Shown here: piece after piece, positions 16,692 to 25,127 of the stretch
How positions within the stretch are numbered: the stretch's first letter is position 1
Layout: the number at the start of each line of letters is the position of its first letter
NCBI GenBank assembly: GCA_947623465.1
Contig: CANQGU010000019.1
Location: 1-33,994 of the forward strand
DNA from: an uncultured Clostridia bacterium
GTDB taxonomy: Bacteria; Bacillota; Clostridia; TANB77; CAG-508
Length of the DNA: 33,994 nt
Reading direction: 5' to 3'
Program-made: the position numbers and the translations under genes
Notes under the pieces: generated by a model
The model's input: the letters and a program-made list of their open reading frames with translations, nothing else
What the model was told of the DNA's origin: nothing
Databases searched by the model: none

Positions 16692-17117
16692 TTACCCAAC
16701 TATTGCAAAAGTTAGCTCTCCTCTTGCTGCTACCTTTCCATCTACTGTTGCTATTGCTTCTCCAATTCCTATTGGTCCTTTTTGTTTTATTATTTTTACT
16801 TCCAATTTTAAGGTATCTCCCGGAACTACTTGTCTCTTAAATTTCATTTTGTCTATTCCACCAAATAAAGCATTTTTTCCTTTATATTCTCTAGCACCTA
16901 AAATTGCTATTGCACCTGTTTGTGCTAGACTTTCTGCAATTAATACCCCTGGCATTATTGGGTTTCCAGGGAAATGTCCTTTAAAATACCATTCATCTTC
17001 TCTTACATGTTTATAAGCTACCGCACTTTCTTTTGGTGTATATGTTTCAACCTCATCTATCATTAAAAATGGTTCTCTTTGAGGTATTATTTTTTTTATC
17101 TCTTCTTTATTTAACAT
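16692..17117 (-). CDS. fabZ: 3-hydroxyacyl-ACP dehydratase FabZ
   Basis: Removes water from 3-hydroxyacyl-ACP in fatty-acid elongation. The 141-residue hot-dog-fold protein shows [16 protein letters not shown], the active-site His in [13 protein letters not shown] near residue 50 and the catalytic Glu in [16 protein letters not shown] precedes the ATG; the same bases overlap the -35 box of the opposite small gene. Its stop lies 13 bases before the accC start. No CGG codon. The upstream operon gene accB is separated from it by an inserted antisense gene. Confidence 0.95.
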   Translation of the reverse strand: MLNKEEIKKIIPQREPFLMIDEVETYTPKESAVAYKHVREDEWYFKGHFPGNPIMPGVLIAESLAQTGAIAILGAREYKGKNALFGGIDKMKFKRQVVPGDTLKLEVKIIKQKGPIGIGEAIATVDGKVAARGELTFAIVG

Positions 17118-17131
17118 TTTTTATTCTCTCC

Positions 17132-17160
17132 TTTACTTTATTCTAATTGTATGTTATAAT
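17132..17160 (+). promoter_or_regulatory. Promoter of the first antisense small gene
   Basis: TTTACT (17132-17137) and TATAAT (17155-17160) are 17 bases apart on the plus strand, about 45 bases before the ATG. It overlaps the fabZ ribosome-site region on the other strand. Confidence 0.7.
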
Positions 17161-17203
17161 TGAACTGTTGCAATATAAATAATATATTTGCGGAGGTGCT
17201 TTT

Positions 17204-17470
17204 ATGCGTGATTCAAATTTAATTGACACTTTGGAGGAGTATTGGACTCGGAAATTTTCTGACTCAGATAAAGAGTTATTATTAGTTCCGTTTATTGAAA
17301 AACTTCGACAATATGTCAAAGAACACGGCAACAGTTTATCGGGCTTAGAACTTTCATGGCCAGAAGATTTCCCTCCAAGAGAAACCTTCTTGTGGGACTT
17401 CATTGACCAAGTGGCGACACTTACAATCATTGAGCCTACTTCTAACGGCCTTTGGTTCAAATTTCAGTAG
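17204..17470 (+). CDS. Small protein of unknown function, antisense insert in the fab operon
   Basis: An 88-residue acidic protein rich in Trp and Phe, with no signal peptide or membrane segment; I do not recognise the family. It looks real: consensus promoter, GGAGGTG site six bases before ATG, and a GC-rich terminator. Codon use is richer in GC than the neighbours (GGC, GAC, TTC, ATC common). It has an in-frame CGG at codon 16 followed by A, the same CGGA string as the recoding sites; here the zero frame is the long one, and a +1 shift would stop ten codons later. It sits exactly between accB and fabZ. Its C-terminal half (LELSWP ... IEPTSNGLWFKF) loosely resembles the layout of the other small insert, so they may be distant relatives. 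Confidence 0.75.
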   Translation: MRDSNLIDTLEEYWTRKFSDSDKELLLVPFIEKLRQYVKEHGNSLSGLELSWPEDFPPRETFLWDFIDQVATLTIIEPTSNGLWFKFQ

Positions 17471-17482
17471 CCCTTGCACTTC

Positions 17483-17505
17483 ACCGGCGGAGTTTTTCCG
17501 CCGGT

Positions 17506-17510
<5 letters not shown>
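17483..17510 (+). terminator. GC-rich terminator of the first small gene
   Basis: Perfect 9-bp stem accggcgga (17483-17491) / tccgccggt (17497-17505), loop of five, then a T-rich run on the plus strand. Its last base abuts the accB stop codon (TAG at 17508-17506). On the minus strand no U-tract follows, so the operon transcript may pass. Confidence 0.85.
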
Positions 17511-17949
<439 letters not shown>

Positions 17950-18018
17950 ATTTCCAATCATTCCTTTCTTTGTTACATAAACTATTTTAAAGTTGTATTT
18001 TTTACTTTATAGACTTTT

Positions 18019-19260
18019 TTACTCTTCATACTTTTTTATTATTATACTTGCATTATGCCCACCAAATCCTAATGAATTTGACATTGCAATGTCTATATTA
18101 GCCTTTCTAGGCTCATTTGGAACTATATCTAAATCACATTCTTCATCTTTTACTTTATAATTAATTGTTGGTGGAACAAATGAGTTTTCTATTGCTTTTA
18201 CACATATTATTGCCTCTACTGCACCTGCTGCACCTAACATATGTCCTACATTTGATTTTGTTGAACTTACCATTACTTTTTTGCTATTTTCTTCTCCTAA
18301 TGCTGTTTTTATAGCTTGTGTCTCTAAGCTGTCATTTAAATGTGTTGATGTTCCATGTGCATTTATGTAATCAATTTGGTCAGGAGTTATTTTTGCATCT
18401 TCTATTGCTCTTTTCATAGCTCTTGCGCCACCTTCTCCTTCTGGTGCAGGTGATGTTATGTGGTATGCATCAGATGTTGCTCCATAACCTATTACTTCTG
18501 CATATATTTTAGCTCCTCTTTTTTTAGCATGTTCTAGGTCTTCTAATACAACTACTCCGGCTCCTTCTCCCATTACGAAGCCTGATCTTTCTTTATCAAA
18601 AGGAATACTTGCTCTGTTTGGGTCTACCGCATTTGATAATGCTTTCATATTTTCAAATCCTGTTATTCCCATTCCACAAATAGATGCTTCTGAACCTCCT
18701 GCTAAAATTACATCTTCTGAACCATATTTTATTGTTTTATAAGCTTCTCCTATTGCATGTGTTGATGATGCACATGCTGAAAGTATTGATATTGATTCTC
18801 CTTTTAGTCCTAGGTCTATTGATACATTTCCTGCAGGCATATTTGCTATTGACATTGGAATAAACATTGGAGAAACTCTGTTATGTCCTTTAGTAAAGTT
18901 TATTCTTGTTTGTTCTTCAATTGTTCCTAAGCCTGCTATTCCTGAACTTACAAAAGTTCCTATTCTTTCAAAGTCGGTATTTTCTTTTGTTACTCCACTG
19001 TCTTTAAGAGCTTCTCTTGCAGCAATTATGGCTAATTGTGAAGATTTATCTAATCTTTTGGCTTTTTTTAAGTCAAAATGTTCTTCTACATTGTAGCCTT
19101 TTACTTCAGCTGCAACTTTTGTTTTATATCCTTCTGTATCAAATTCTGTGATATTATTTACACCACATTTTTTTTCTTCTATTCCTTTCCACATTTCATC
19201 CACTGTATTTCCTATAGGAGTTATGGCTCCCATTCCTGTAATAACAACTCTTTTTCCCAT
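18019..19260 (-). CDS. fabF: 3-oxoacyl-[acyl-carrier-protein] synthase II
   Basis: Condenses malonyl-ACP with acyl-ACP. The 413-residue thiolase-fold enzyme has MGKRVVITGMGAITPIGNT at the start, the active-site Cys in ILSACASSTHAIGEA near 163, the two His residues in INAHGTSTHLNDS and SSTKSNVGHMLGAAG, and SNSLGFGGHNAS at the end. I chose 19260 because the conserved start and an AAAGGAA site are there; the frame is open back to 19326 but that part overlaps the inserted gene's promoter. No in-frame CGG. Confidence 0.96.
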   Translation of the reverse strand: MGKRVVITGMGAITPIGNTVDEMWKGIEEKKCGVNNITEFDTEGYKTKVAAEVKGYNVEEHFDLKKAKRLDKSSQLAIIAAREALKDSGVTKENTDFERIGTFVSSGIAGLGTIEEQTRINFTKGHNRVSPMFIPMSIANMPAGNVSIDLGLKGESISILSACASSTHAIGEAYKTIKYGSEDVILAGGSEASICGMGITGFENMKALSNAVDPNRASIPFDKERSGFVMGEGAGVVVLEDLEHAKKRGAKIYAEVIGYGATSDAYHITSPAPEGEGGARAMKRAIEDAKITPDQIDYINAHGTSTHLNDSLETQAIKTALGEENSKKVMVSSTKSNVGHMLGAAGAVEAIICVKAIENSFVPPTINYKVKDEECDLDIVPNEPRKANIDIAMSNSLGFGGHNASIIIKKYEE

Positions 19261-19277
19261 TTTTTTATTCCTTTCTA

Positions 19278-19306
19278 TTGAATTTATTGGCATTTTGATG
19301 TATAAT
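19278..19306 (+). promoter_or_regulatory. Promoter of the second antisense small gene
   Basis: TTGAAT (19278-19283) and TATAAT (19301-19306) are 17 bases apart on the plus strand, about 34 bases before the ATG. It lies just upstream of the fabF ribosome site on the other strand. Confidence 0.75.
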
Positions 19307-19339
19307 AAAATTAACATAAAAACCAAGGAGGTAGTTCAT

Positions 19340-19621
19340 ATGAAGATCGATCACTTTATGGCGAAAGCTAGAATGTTACGGTCTAGGTATCTAGCTGAAA
19401 AATCTGTTACTAAATTAGAGATTTTATCTCAGGTTGTTGCAGCAGTTTTTAAAAACGGCGATACCGTCCCGTCAACCCTTCATTTTGAAGGTGACGTAAA
19501 TGCTAAAGATGTAGTTGGGGTATTAAAGGTTTTGTTTAACAATCCGCCTAATTTGTGGATTGATCCTGCAAGCAAACACACCTATACAACACATGCTTTT
19601 AATGTAAAACTACATCTGTAG
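19340..19621 (+). CDS. Small basic protein of unknown function, antisense insert in the fab operon
   Basis: A 93-residue protein with a basic helical N-terminus (MAKARMLRSRYLAEKS) and a mixed C-terminus (FNNPPNLWIDPASKHTYTT); no membrane segment or known motif that I recognise. AAGGAGG lies eight bases before the ATG at 19340; the open frame runs further upstream, but the promoter lies inside that stretch, so the longer form is not likely. It uses one in-frame CGG (codon 14, R14); a +1 shift there would stop three codons after the shifted glycine. GC content is above that of its neighbours. It sits exactly between fabG and fabF, in the same antisense plan as the 17204 gene: promoter over the next gene's ribosome site, terminator touching the previous gene's stop codon. 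Confidence 0.75.
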   Translation: MKIDHFMAKARMLRSRYLAEKSVTKLEILSQVVAAVFKNGDTVPSTLHFEGDVNAKDVVGVLKVLFNNPPNLWIDPASKHTYTTHAFNVKLHL

Positions 19622-19631
19622 AATAAAGGTG

Positions 19632-19665
19632 CTCCCTATTCTTCAAAGGATAGGGGGTCCTTTTT
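19632..19665 (+). terminator. Terminator of the second small gene
   Basis: Arms ctccctat (19632-19639) and ataggggg (19650-19657; one U-G pair on the plus strand) are followed by TCCTTTTT. A competing stem aaagga/tccttt can form. It reaches the fabG stop codon at 19664. Confidence 0.8.
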
Positions 19666-20395
19666 ACATTAACATTCCTCCATCTATATTAATTACTTGA
19701 CCTGTTATGTATGAACTATCTTCAGATACTAAAAATTTTACAACATTTGCAACATCTTCTGGTTTTCCCATTCTTTTTAATGGTATATTTTTTGCAATTT
19801 CTTCTTTTATTTCATCTTTTAAAACATCTGTCATACTTGTTTCTATAAAACCTGGTGCTACTGCATTTACTCTTATATTTCTTGATGCTACTTCTTTTGC
19901 TAAGCTTTTTGTAAATCCTATTATTCCTGCTTTTGAAGCAGAATAATTTGTTTGACCTGCATTTCCTGATATTCCAACTACTGATGATATGTTTACAATG
20001 TTTCCTGAACGTGCTTTCATCATATATGGAACTACATTTTTTGTTACATTAAATGTTCCTACTAAATTAATATCTATTACTTGTTCAAAATCTTCTTTTT
20101 TCATCCTCATTAATAACATATCTTTTGTAATACCTGCATTGTTAACTAAAACATCTATTGAACCTAAATTGTCTACAGTTTCTTTTACAAAGCTTTCGCA
20201 ATCTTCATAATTTGAAACATCTCCTTTTACTAAAAGACATTTTACATTGTTTTCTTCTATTTGTTTTTTTAGGTTTTCTAGCTCCTCATTTTCTGTTCTA
20301 TAATTAATTGCTATGTCATATCCATTTTTTGCAAGAGTTAAGGCAATTTGTTTTCCTATTCCCTTTGCAGCTCCTGTAATTAAAGCTACTGCCAT
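19664..20395 (-). CDS. fabG: 3-oxoacyl-[acyl-carrier-protein] reductase
   Basis: NADPH-dependent reduction of 3-oxoacyl-ACP. The 243-residue short-chain dehydrogenase has the TGAAKGIGKQIA nucleotide site, NNAGITKD, catalytic Ser (NISSVVGISG) and Tyr-x3-Lys (YSASKAG near 150), and the C-terminal SSYITGQVINIDGGM. It starts 46 bases after fabD with an AAAGGATG-type site. No in-frame CGG. Confidence 0.95.
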   Translation of the reverse strand: MAVALITGAAKGIGKQIALTLAKNGYDIAINYRTENEELENLKKQIEENNVKCLLVKGDVSNYEDCESFVKETVDNLGSIDVLVNNAGITKDMLLMRMKKEDFEQVIDINLVGTFNVTKNVVPYMMKARSGNIVNISSVVGISGNAGQTNYSASKAGIIGFTKSLAKEVASRNIRVNAVAPGFIETSMTDVLKDEIKEEIAKNIPLKRMGKPEDVANVVKFLVSEDSSYITGQVINIDGGMLM

Positions 20396-20440
20396 ATTTA
20401 ATCATCCTTTCTTTATTTTAATTATTTATAAATTGTTTTA

Positions 20441-21377
20441 TTATTTATTTAAAAAATCTACAACCTGTTCTAATGTTTGAACATTATTTATATTAAAAAT
20501 ATTTATTTCTTTATCTGTTTTTAGTTTTTTTACAAAACCTGATAAAGTTCTTCCGAGGCCCTATCTCAATAAATGTATCTACACCTTCTTCAATCATTTT
20601 TTCTAATCCTTTAGAAAATTTGACAGGATTTATTATATGTTTTGCTAAAATATCTTTAATATCATCTGTTTTTGAATAAATTTCTCCATCTATGTTTTTT
20701 ATAACTTTTGTTTTAAAATCTTTGAACTGTATATTTTCTAGCTCATTTCTAAATAGTCTTGAGCTTTCTGCTAATTTTTCTGTATGAAATGGTCCTGATG
20801 TTTTTAGTAATCTAATTTTTCTTACTCCTTGTTCTTCTGCAATTGTTTGAAATTCTTTTATTCCTTCTTCGTCTCCAGAAACAACAACTTGACCCGGGCA
20901 GTTAAAGTTTACAGCTGATACAAATCCATTTTTTACTTTTTTACATATTTCACATACTGTTTCATCTTCAGCACCTAAAACAGCTGCCATTTGCCAATTC
21001 CCCTGTGGTACATAATTTTGCATATATTCTCCACGCTTTTGAACAAGTTTTACTCCATCTTCAAATGAAAGAGCTTTGCTATAAATTAAGCTAGTATATT
21101 CTCCTAAACTTAGTCCAGCTGAAATATCCGCTTCTATATTGTATTTTTTCAAGATTTCTAAAATAGCCAAACTCATTGTTAATACTGCAATTTGTGTATT
21201 TTTTGTTTCACTTAAAATATCTTCTGTTCCTTCAAATGTTAACTTTTCTACATCAATTTTAGTAATATTTTTTACCTTTTCATATACTTGTCTGTATTCT
21301 TGGAACTTATCATATAAGTCTTTTCCCATACCAATAGATTGTGATCCTTGCCCTGGAAATAAAAATGCTATTTTCAT
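20441..21377 (-). CDS. fabD: Malonyl-CoA:ACP transacylase, made by +1 shift at CGG
   Basis: Loads malonyl groups onto ACP. The zero frame stops at 20511, but a +1 shift at codon 275 CGG (20555-20553) to GGA gives a 311-residue protein of normal length, ending at 20441. The join reads IEIGP-GRTLSGFVKKLK, matching the conserved EIGPGKTLSGF motif, and the tail NVQTLEQVVDFLNK is typical. Also visible: LFPGQGSQSIGMGKDLYD, the active-site Ser in SAGLSLGEYTSL, the substrate-binding Arg region VQKRGEYMQ, and catalytic His in SGPFHTEKL. Unshifted reading ends 13 codons after the CGG and loses the C-terminal helix. It follows birA by 14 bases. Confidence 0.92.
20552..20555 (-). promoter_or_regulatory. 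CGGA +1 recoding site in fabD
   Basis: The context is GGG-CCT-C-GGA-AGA. It falls in the conserved GPGxTLSGF motif near the protein end. Confidence 0.9.
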
Positions 21378-21391
21378 TACTGCTCCTTTCT

Positions 21392-21961
21392 TTAATAACT
21401 TAAAATTTTATTTTCTGTTAGCCAAATTTCGAATAATTCACAAAATTTATTTATTACACTTTTATTGTCTACATCAATTCCAAATTCATTTTTTATAGAT
21501 GATGCAATTTCTTTTATATCTTCTGAAAATTCCTTTTGATTTGTATTTATTCCAATTCCAATTACTAAATATTTAACAATTTCTGCTTGCACTTTTGTCT
21601 GTGTAAGTATTCCTCCTATTTTCTTTCCTCTATATACTAAATCATTTGGATCTTTTATTTCTAATTTAATGTTATACAAATCTTCAAATGTTTTTATTAA
21701 TAACTTAGCAATTTGAATTGTAATTCCTTCTATTTTTTTTATACTGCATTTAGGCTCTATTACAAAAGAAACTGCAATGTTATTTTTAGTGTCTGTATGC
21801 CAACTTCTTCCATGTGTTCCAATTCCTTCTGTTTGTATGTTAGCCATAATCATTGTTCCATTTTGTATATTATTTTTATCAATTCTTCTCCATATTTCTT
21901 TTTGAGTAGAATCTATTGATTCGTAAAATATTTTTTCTTTTCCTAATATATTTAATTTCAT
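21392..21961 (-). CDS. birA: Biotin--[acetyl-CoA-carboxylase] ligase, short form
   Basis: Activates biotin with ATP and attaches it to AccB. It is a 189-residue single-domain protein without the N-terminal DNA-binding domain of bifunctional BirA, so it should not act as a repressor. Motifs: IFYESIDSTQKEIWRR, GIGTHGRSWHTDTKNNIAVSF (biotinyl-AMP loop), NDLVYRGKKIGGILTQ and GIGINTNQ. It is shorter than many homologues, with a reduced C-terminal domain, but has no CGG and no sign of a frameshift. It is the first gene of the fab/acc operon. Confidence 0.88.
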   Translation of the reverse strand: MKLNILGKEKIFYESIDSTQKEIWRRIDKNNIQNGTMIMANIQTEGIGTHGRSWHTDTKNNIAVSFVIEPKCSIKKIEGITIQIAKLLIKTFEDLYNIKLEIKDPNDLVYRGKKIGGILTQTKVQAEIVKYLVIGIGINTNQKEFSEDIKEIASSIKNEFGIDVDNKSVINKFCELFEIWLTENKILSY

Positions 21962-21982
21962 GTATACATTTATACCACAAAT

Positions 21983-22020
21983 TTAAAAAAAAATAAATTG
22001 TACTGGCAGGTCAGTACAAT
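21983..22020 (-). terminator. Terminator of the sortase/pilin operon
   Basis: Arms attgtactg (21997-22005) and cagtacaat (22012-22020) make a perfect 9-bp stem, followed on the minus strand by a long U-tract. It separates the pilin operon from birA. Confidence 0.88.
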
Positions 22021-22028
22021 AATAACTT

Positions 22029-22853
22029 TTATAATTTAAAGTATTTTTTTATTAAAATGATAATTAATAATATAGAAATAACTATTCCTAAAATTATAAC
22101 GATTTCTTTTGCAATATTTCTTTTACTTTTTATTTCATTTTTTGTAGTTTCTATTTGTATTTCATCTTCTTTTTGTATTTTATCTCTTTTACCTGTAACA
22201 AGTAATCTATGTGTATTTATATATTTGGGTATACAAGTTACAAGTGTTGCCAAATCTTCATTTTCTTGTATCTCTAATTTTTCTACATCGTAAGGTTCAA
22301 CTATTTCTATATTTACAATTTTATATTTTAAAAAATTATCTAAATTTCTTATATAAAAATTATCGTCTACAACTAACTTATCTAATGAGTTAAATAATTC
22401 TTTAGTAGCTAATCCCGAATGCCCAACAAGTACTGTATGTGTATTTATTCCTCCTGTTGGAAAAGATGTGTTTTCTAAATGTCCTATTCCTTTTTCTAAA
22501 ACAAAATTACTTGAACCTTCATATATTGGAATATTTATATTTATTTTTGGAATTGTAATATAAGATATTATTTCTCCTTTTGGATAAAAGTTTGCTGTAT
22601 CCATTTCCTGCTCAGCAGCTTTACTATCTGTGCTGTTATTATAATTAGTCTTAATATTGTATAAATCTTCGTTATATTTTTTTAATTGTTCATTTAATTC
22701 ACTTTTTTTACCTAATTCCATATCACTTATTTTTTTATCATAGCTTTCTACTGCAATTGTTTGATTTTTTATTGATATTAATTTTCCTACTAATGGATAT
22801 AAAAGTATTAATATGCCAATTATAAAAATTAAATTTATAAATATTTTTTTCAT
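22029..22853 (-). CDS. Class C-type sortase (pilin polymerase)
   Basis: A membrane-anchored transpeptidase that links pilins through LPxTG-type signals. 274 residues: N-terminal membrane helix (about 4-22), sortase domain with IPKININIPIYEG, HLENTSFPTGG, the catalytic His in LVGHSGL, catalytic Cys in ATLVTCIPK and catalytic Arg in NTHRLLVTGKR, then a second C-terminal membrane helix (about 245-270), which is typical of class C. The gene starts directly after the adhesin gene's stop. No in-frame CGG. Confidence 0.92.
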   Translation of the reverse strand: MKKIFINLIFIIGILILLYPLVGKLISIKNQTIAVESYDKKISDMELGKKSELNEQLKKYNEDLYNIKTNYNNSTDSKAAEQEMDTANFYPKGEIISYITIPKININIPIYEGSSNFVLEKGIGHLENTSFPTGGINTHTVLVGHSGLATKELFNSLDKLVVDDNFYIRNLDNFLKYKIVNIEIVEPYDVEKLEIQENEDLATLVTCIPKYINTHRLLVTGKRDKIQKEDEIQIETTKNEIKSKRNIAKEIVIILGIVISILLIIILIKKYFKL

Positions 22854-22855
22854 AT

Positions 22856-25126
22856 TTAATCACTTTCCCTTTTTAGATACAATTTTTTTCTTAAATTTAT
22901 ATAACCTGCTATACTTATTAATATTAAACTTGTACCTACAAAAATATATGCTATATTTCCTATTCCTCCTGCTTTCGGTAATACTGGCTTTAATACATTT
23001 TTTACTGTAAATTCCTGATTTGCTTTATCTTTTGTTATATCAAACTCTATAGAGTATTTTAAATTTTCATAACCTTTAGGTGCTTCTGTTTCAAATATTT
23101 CATATTTTCCTGCATATAAATTGGTAAATTCTATTATTCCATTTGAATTTGTTATCTTTTCAGCTATAATGTCTCCTTTATGATGCACAAGGCTATTTTT
23201 TGAATATATATCTTCTTTTGCAACTATTTTAAATTTAGCACCTTCTAGCCTTTGGTTTCCATCTCCTGTTTTTATAATTTTTGCTGTTCCTTTAATTATT
23301 TCTTTTAAAGCAGTTGTAACAGTATTGGAATTTTGCGTTCCAGATGAAGTATTATTCATTATGGTTGTTGAAAAGTTTTCTATATTATTTTTAGATTTCA
23401 AATATTCTGAAATATCTTCTTTAATTTTTGCTGATATTTTAAATGTAAATTCTTCTCCTTTCCATGTTTTTGATTTTAGGTATTCTTTATTAAAATCATA
23501 AATTACTTCTCCATTTTGAATTTTAGTGGTTCCTGCTGAATTGGTCACAGTATTTCCTTTGTAATCTTTTACTTCTAAATTTATAGAATTAAAATCAAAA
23601 CATGAGGCTAATGTATCTTTAAATTTAAAACTATTAAATTTAAAAGTACTATTATTTATATATGGCATTTTTTGCTTTATAGTGTATACAAGCGTGTCAG
23701 ACGGATATGCCTCTGATTTATCTACACTTTTTATTGGTTTTGACATAGATGCATTTAATGAATAAAATTTTACATGATAACCAAAGCTTACAGGCTTAGT
23801 TCCTAGTGAAAACATATTAAAATTGATACTTGTTTTATTATTATATTCAAAACATATAACACTTCTTGTTTCTTTATATTCAAGATCACTTATTGTTCCT
23901 TTAAATACATTATAATACCTTTTTCCTCCAATTGTTTCATAGTCTGATTTTACAATAGCAGTATTTTCATAATAATATACATTAGATGCTTGTGTGCTAT
24001 TTGTAGCTTCAATATGACTTCCTTCTTTATCTAAAGAAGAAACTGTAAAATAAGCACTGTCTAATTTTATTGGAGTACTTTGACCGTGATAATAAAAGGA
24101 AATATCAAGATTAAATTTATCAAATCCAATATTAAAAAATTCTTCTAGGACGGTTCTATTTTCTACTTTACCATACGCACACCAACTCAAGAAAAAATCT
24201 CTCGTTTCGTTTGTATCTGCTGTTGTGTGTAAATCTGAGTATATAAATTTAATATCAATTGGTTTACCACCTATTGTTCCACCATTATTAAATTTTACTG
24301 TTATAATTTCATTTAAATTTTTATCATATGCTTTACTTCTTAAATATAACATTTTGTGTTGAAATCTAGACCCATAATTTATAGGATGTGTTCCTACAAC
24401 TTCTTCCCAGGTATCGCTTCCTTTATTTTCTATTGTTATAGTTGGCAATTCCGCTAAATTTAACTCTAAGGTATCTAATATAGATTCTTTAAAAAAGTAC
24501 GTTGGATTAATTGTTTCCGGTGTACTTAAACTTATTGGGGCAATTTGCTCTGGTGTACTTAAATTTGCTTGCTCAATTTGTTCTTGTGTATTTAAACTTT
24601 CCGGCTCGATTTGTTCTGATTTTAGGCTATTTATATCTTCAAAATTCGTTTTTTCACCATTTGTTACTATATTTTCTTGGTTTGTTGCTTCACTGTTTGT
24701 CACTTTATTTTCTTGGTTTGTTGCTTCATTACTTTTTACTTCATCTTTTTTAGTTGTTGTTTCTCTGTTTGGTGTTTCATCTTTATTTTCTTTTTGGTTC
24801 TTTGTTTCATTGTTGTTTGTTCCATTTTCTTGGTTTGTTGTTTCACCATTTGGTTTTTTATTGTTTTCTTTTTCAACATTTGTTTCTTTTTTGTTCTCTG
24901 TTTCATTATTCGTTGCTGTATTATTATCTTTATTTAAATTATTATTTTGTTGGCTATTTGTTTTATTACTTTCTTTTTTTAATTCTGTACTACTTGATAT
25001 TTCTTCTTTTACTTGATTTTCAACATTATTTTCTGTACTTGCATAAGCTATTAAACTGCAATTTTGAAATAATAATATAAAAATAAAAAATAGAATTAAA
25101 ATTAATCTTAAAATCTTAAATTTCAT
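22856..25126 (-). CDS. LPxTG-anchored pilin-type adhesin with long repeat stalk
   Basis: A 756-residue secreted surface protein. Signal peptide 1-30 (ending near AYAS); Asn/Glu/Thr-rich low-complexity stretch (about 32-165) with repeats such as EATNQEN; four imperfect 11-residue units of the EQIxPxSLSTP type (about 170-212); a large beta-rich middle part; a SpaA/prealbumin-like domain near 630-720 (AKIIKTGDGNQRLEGAKFKI, E-box YEIFETEAPKGY); then the sorting signal LPKAGG, a membrane helix and a basic tail. It is likely a minor or tip pilin of the cluster. The ribosome site AGGAGG lies inside the last codons of the backbone gene, so translation is coupled. No in-frame CGG. Confidence 0.85.
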   Translation of the reverse strand: MKFKILRLILILFFIFILLFQNCSLIAYASTENNVENQVKEEISSSTELKKESNKTNSQQNNNLNKDNNTATNNETENKKETNVEKENNKKPNGETTNQENGTNNNETKNQKENKDETPNRETTTKKDEVKSNEATNQENKVTNSEATNQENIVTNGEKTNFEDINSLKSEQIEPESLNTQEQIEQANLSTPEQIAPISLSTPETINPTYFFKESILDTLELNLAELPTITIENKGSDTWEEVVGTHPINYGSRFQHKMLYLRSKAYDKNLNEIITVKFNNGGTIGGKPIDIKFIYSDLHTTADTNETRDFFLSWCAYGKVENRTVLEEFFNIGFDKFNLDISFYYHGQSTPIKLDSAYFTVSSLDKEGSHIEATNSTQASNVYYYENTAIVKSDYETIGGKRYYNVFKGTISDLEYKETRSVICFEYNNKTSINFNMFSLGTKPVSFGYHVKFYSLNASMSKPIKSVDKSEAYPSDTLVYTIKQKMPYINNSTFKFNSFKFKDTLASCFDFNSINLEVKDYKGNTVTNSAGTTKIQNGEVIYDFNKEYLKSKTWKGEEFTFKISAKIKEDISEYLKSKNNIENFSTTIMNNTSSGTQNSNTVTTALKEIIKGTAKIIKTGDGNQRLEGAKFKIVAKEDIYSKNSLVHHKGDIIAEKITNSNGIIEFTNLYAGKYEIFETEAPKGYENLKYSIEFDITKDKANQEFTVKNVLKPVLPKAGGIGNIAYIFVGTSLILISIAGYINLRKKLYLKRESD

Positions 25127-25127
25127 A

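Noticed and set aside
24511..25080. Long plus-strand frames rich in Leu, Phe and Cys opposite the adhesin stalk
   Set aside because: Mirror frames of Asn/Glu/Lys repeats; no ribosome sites.
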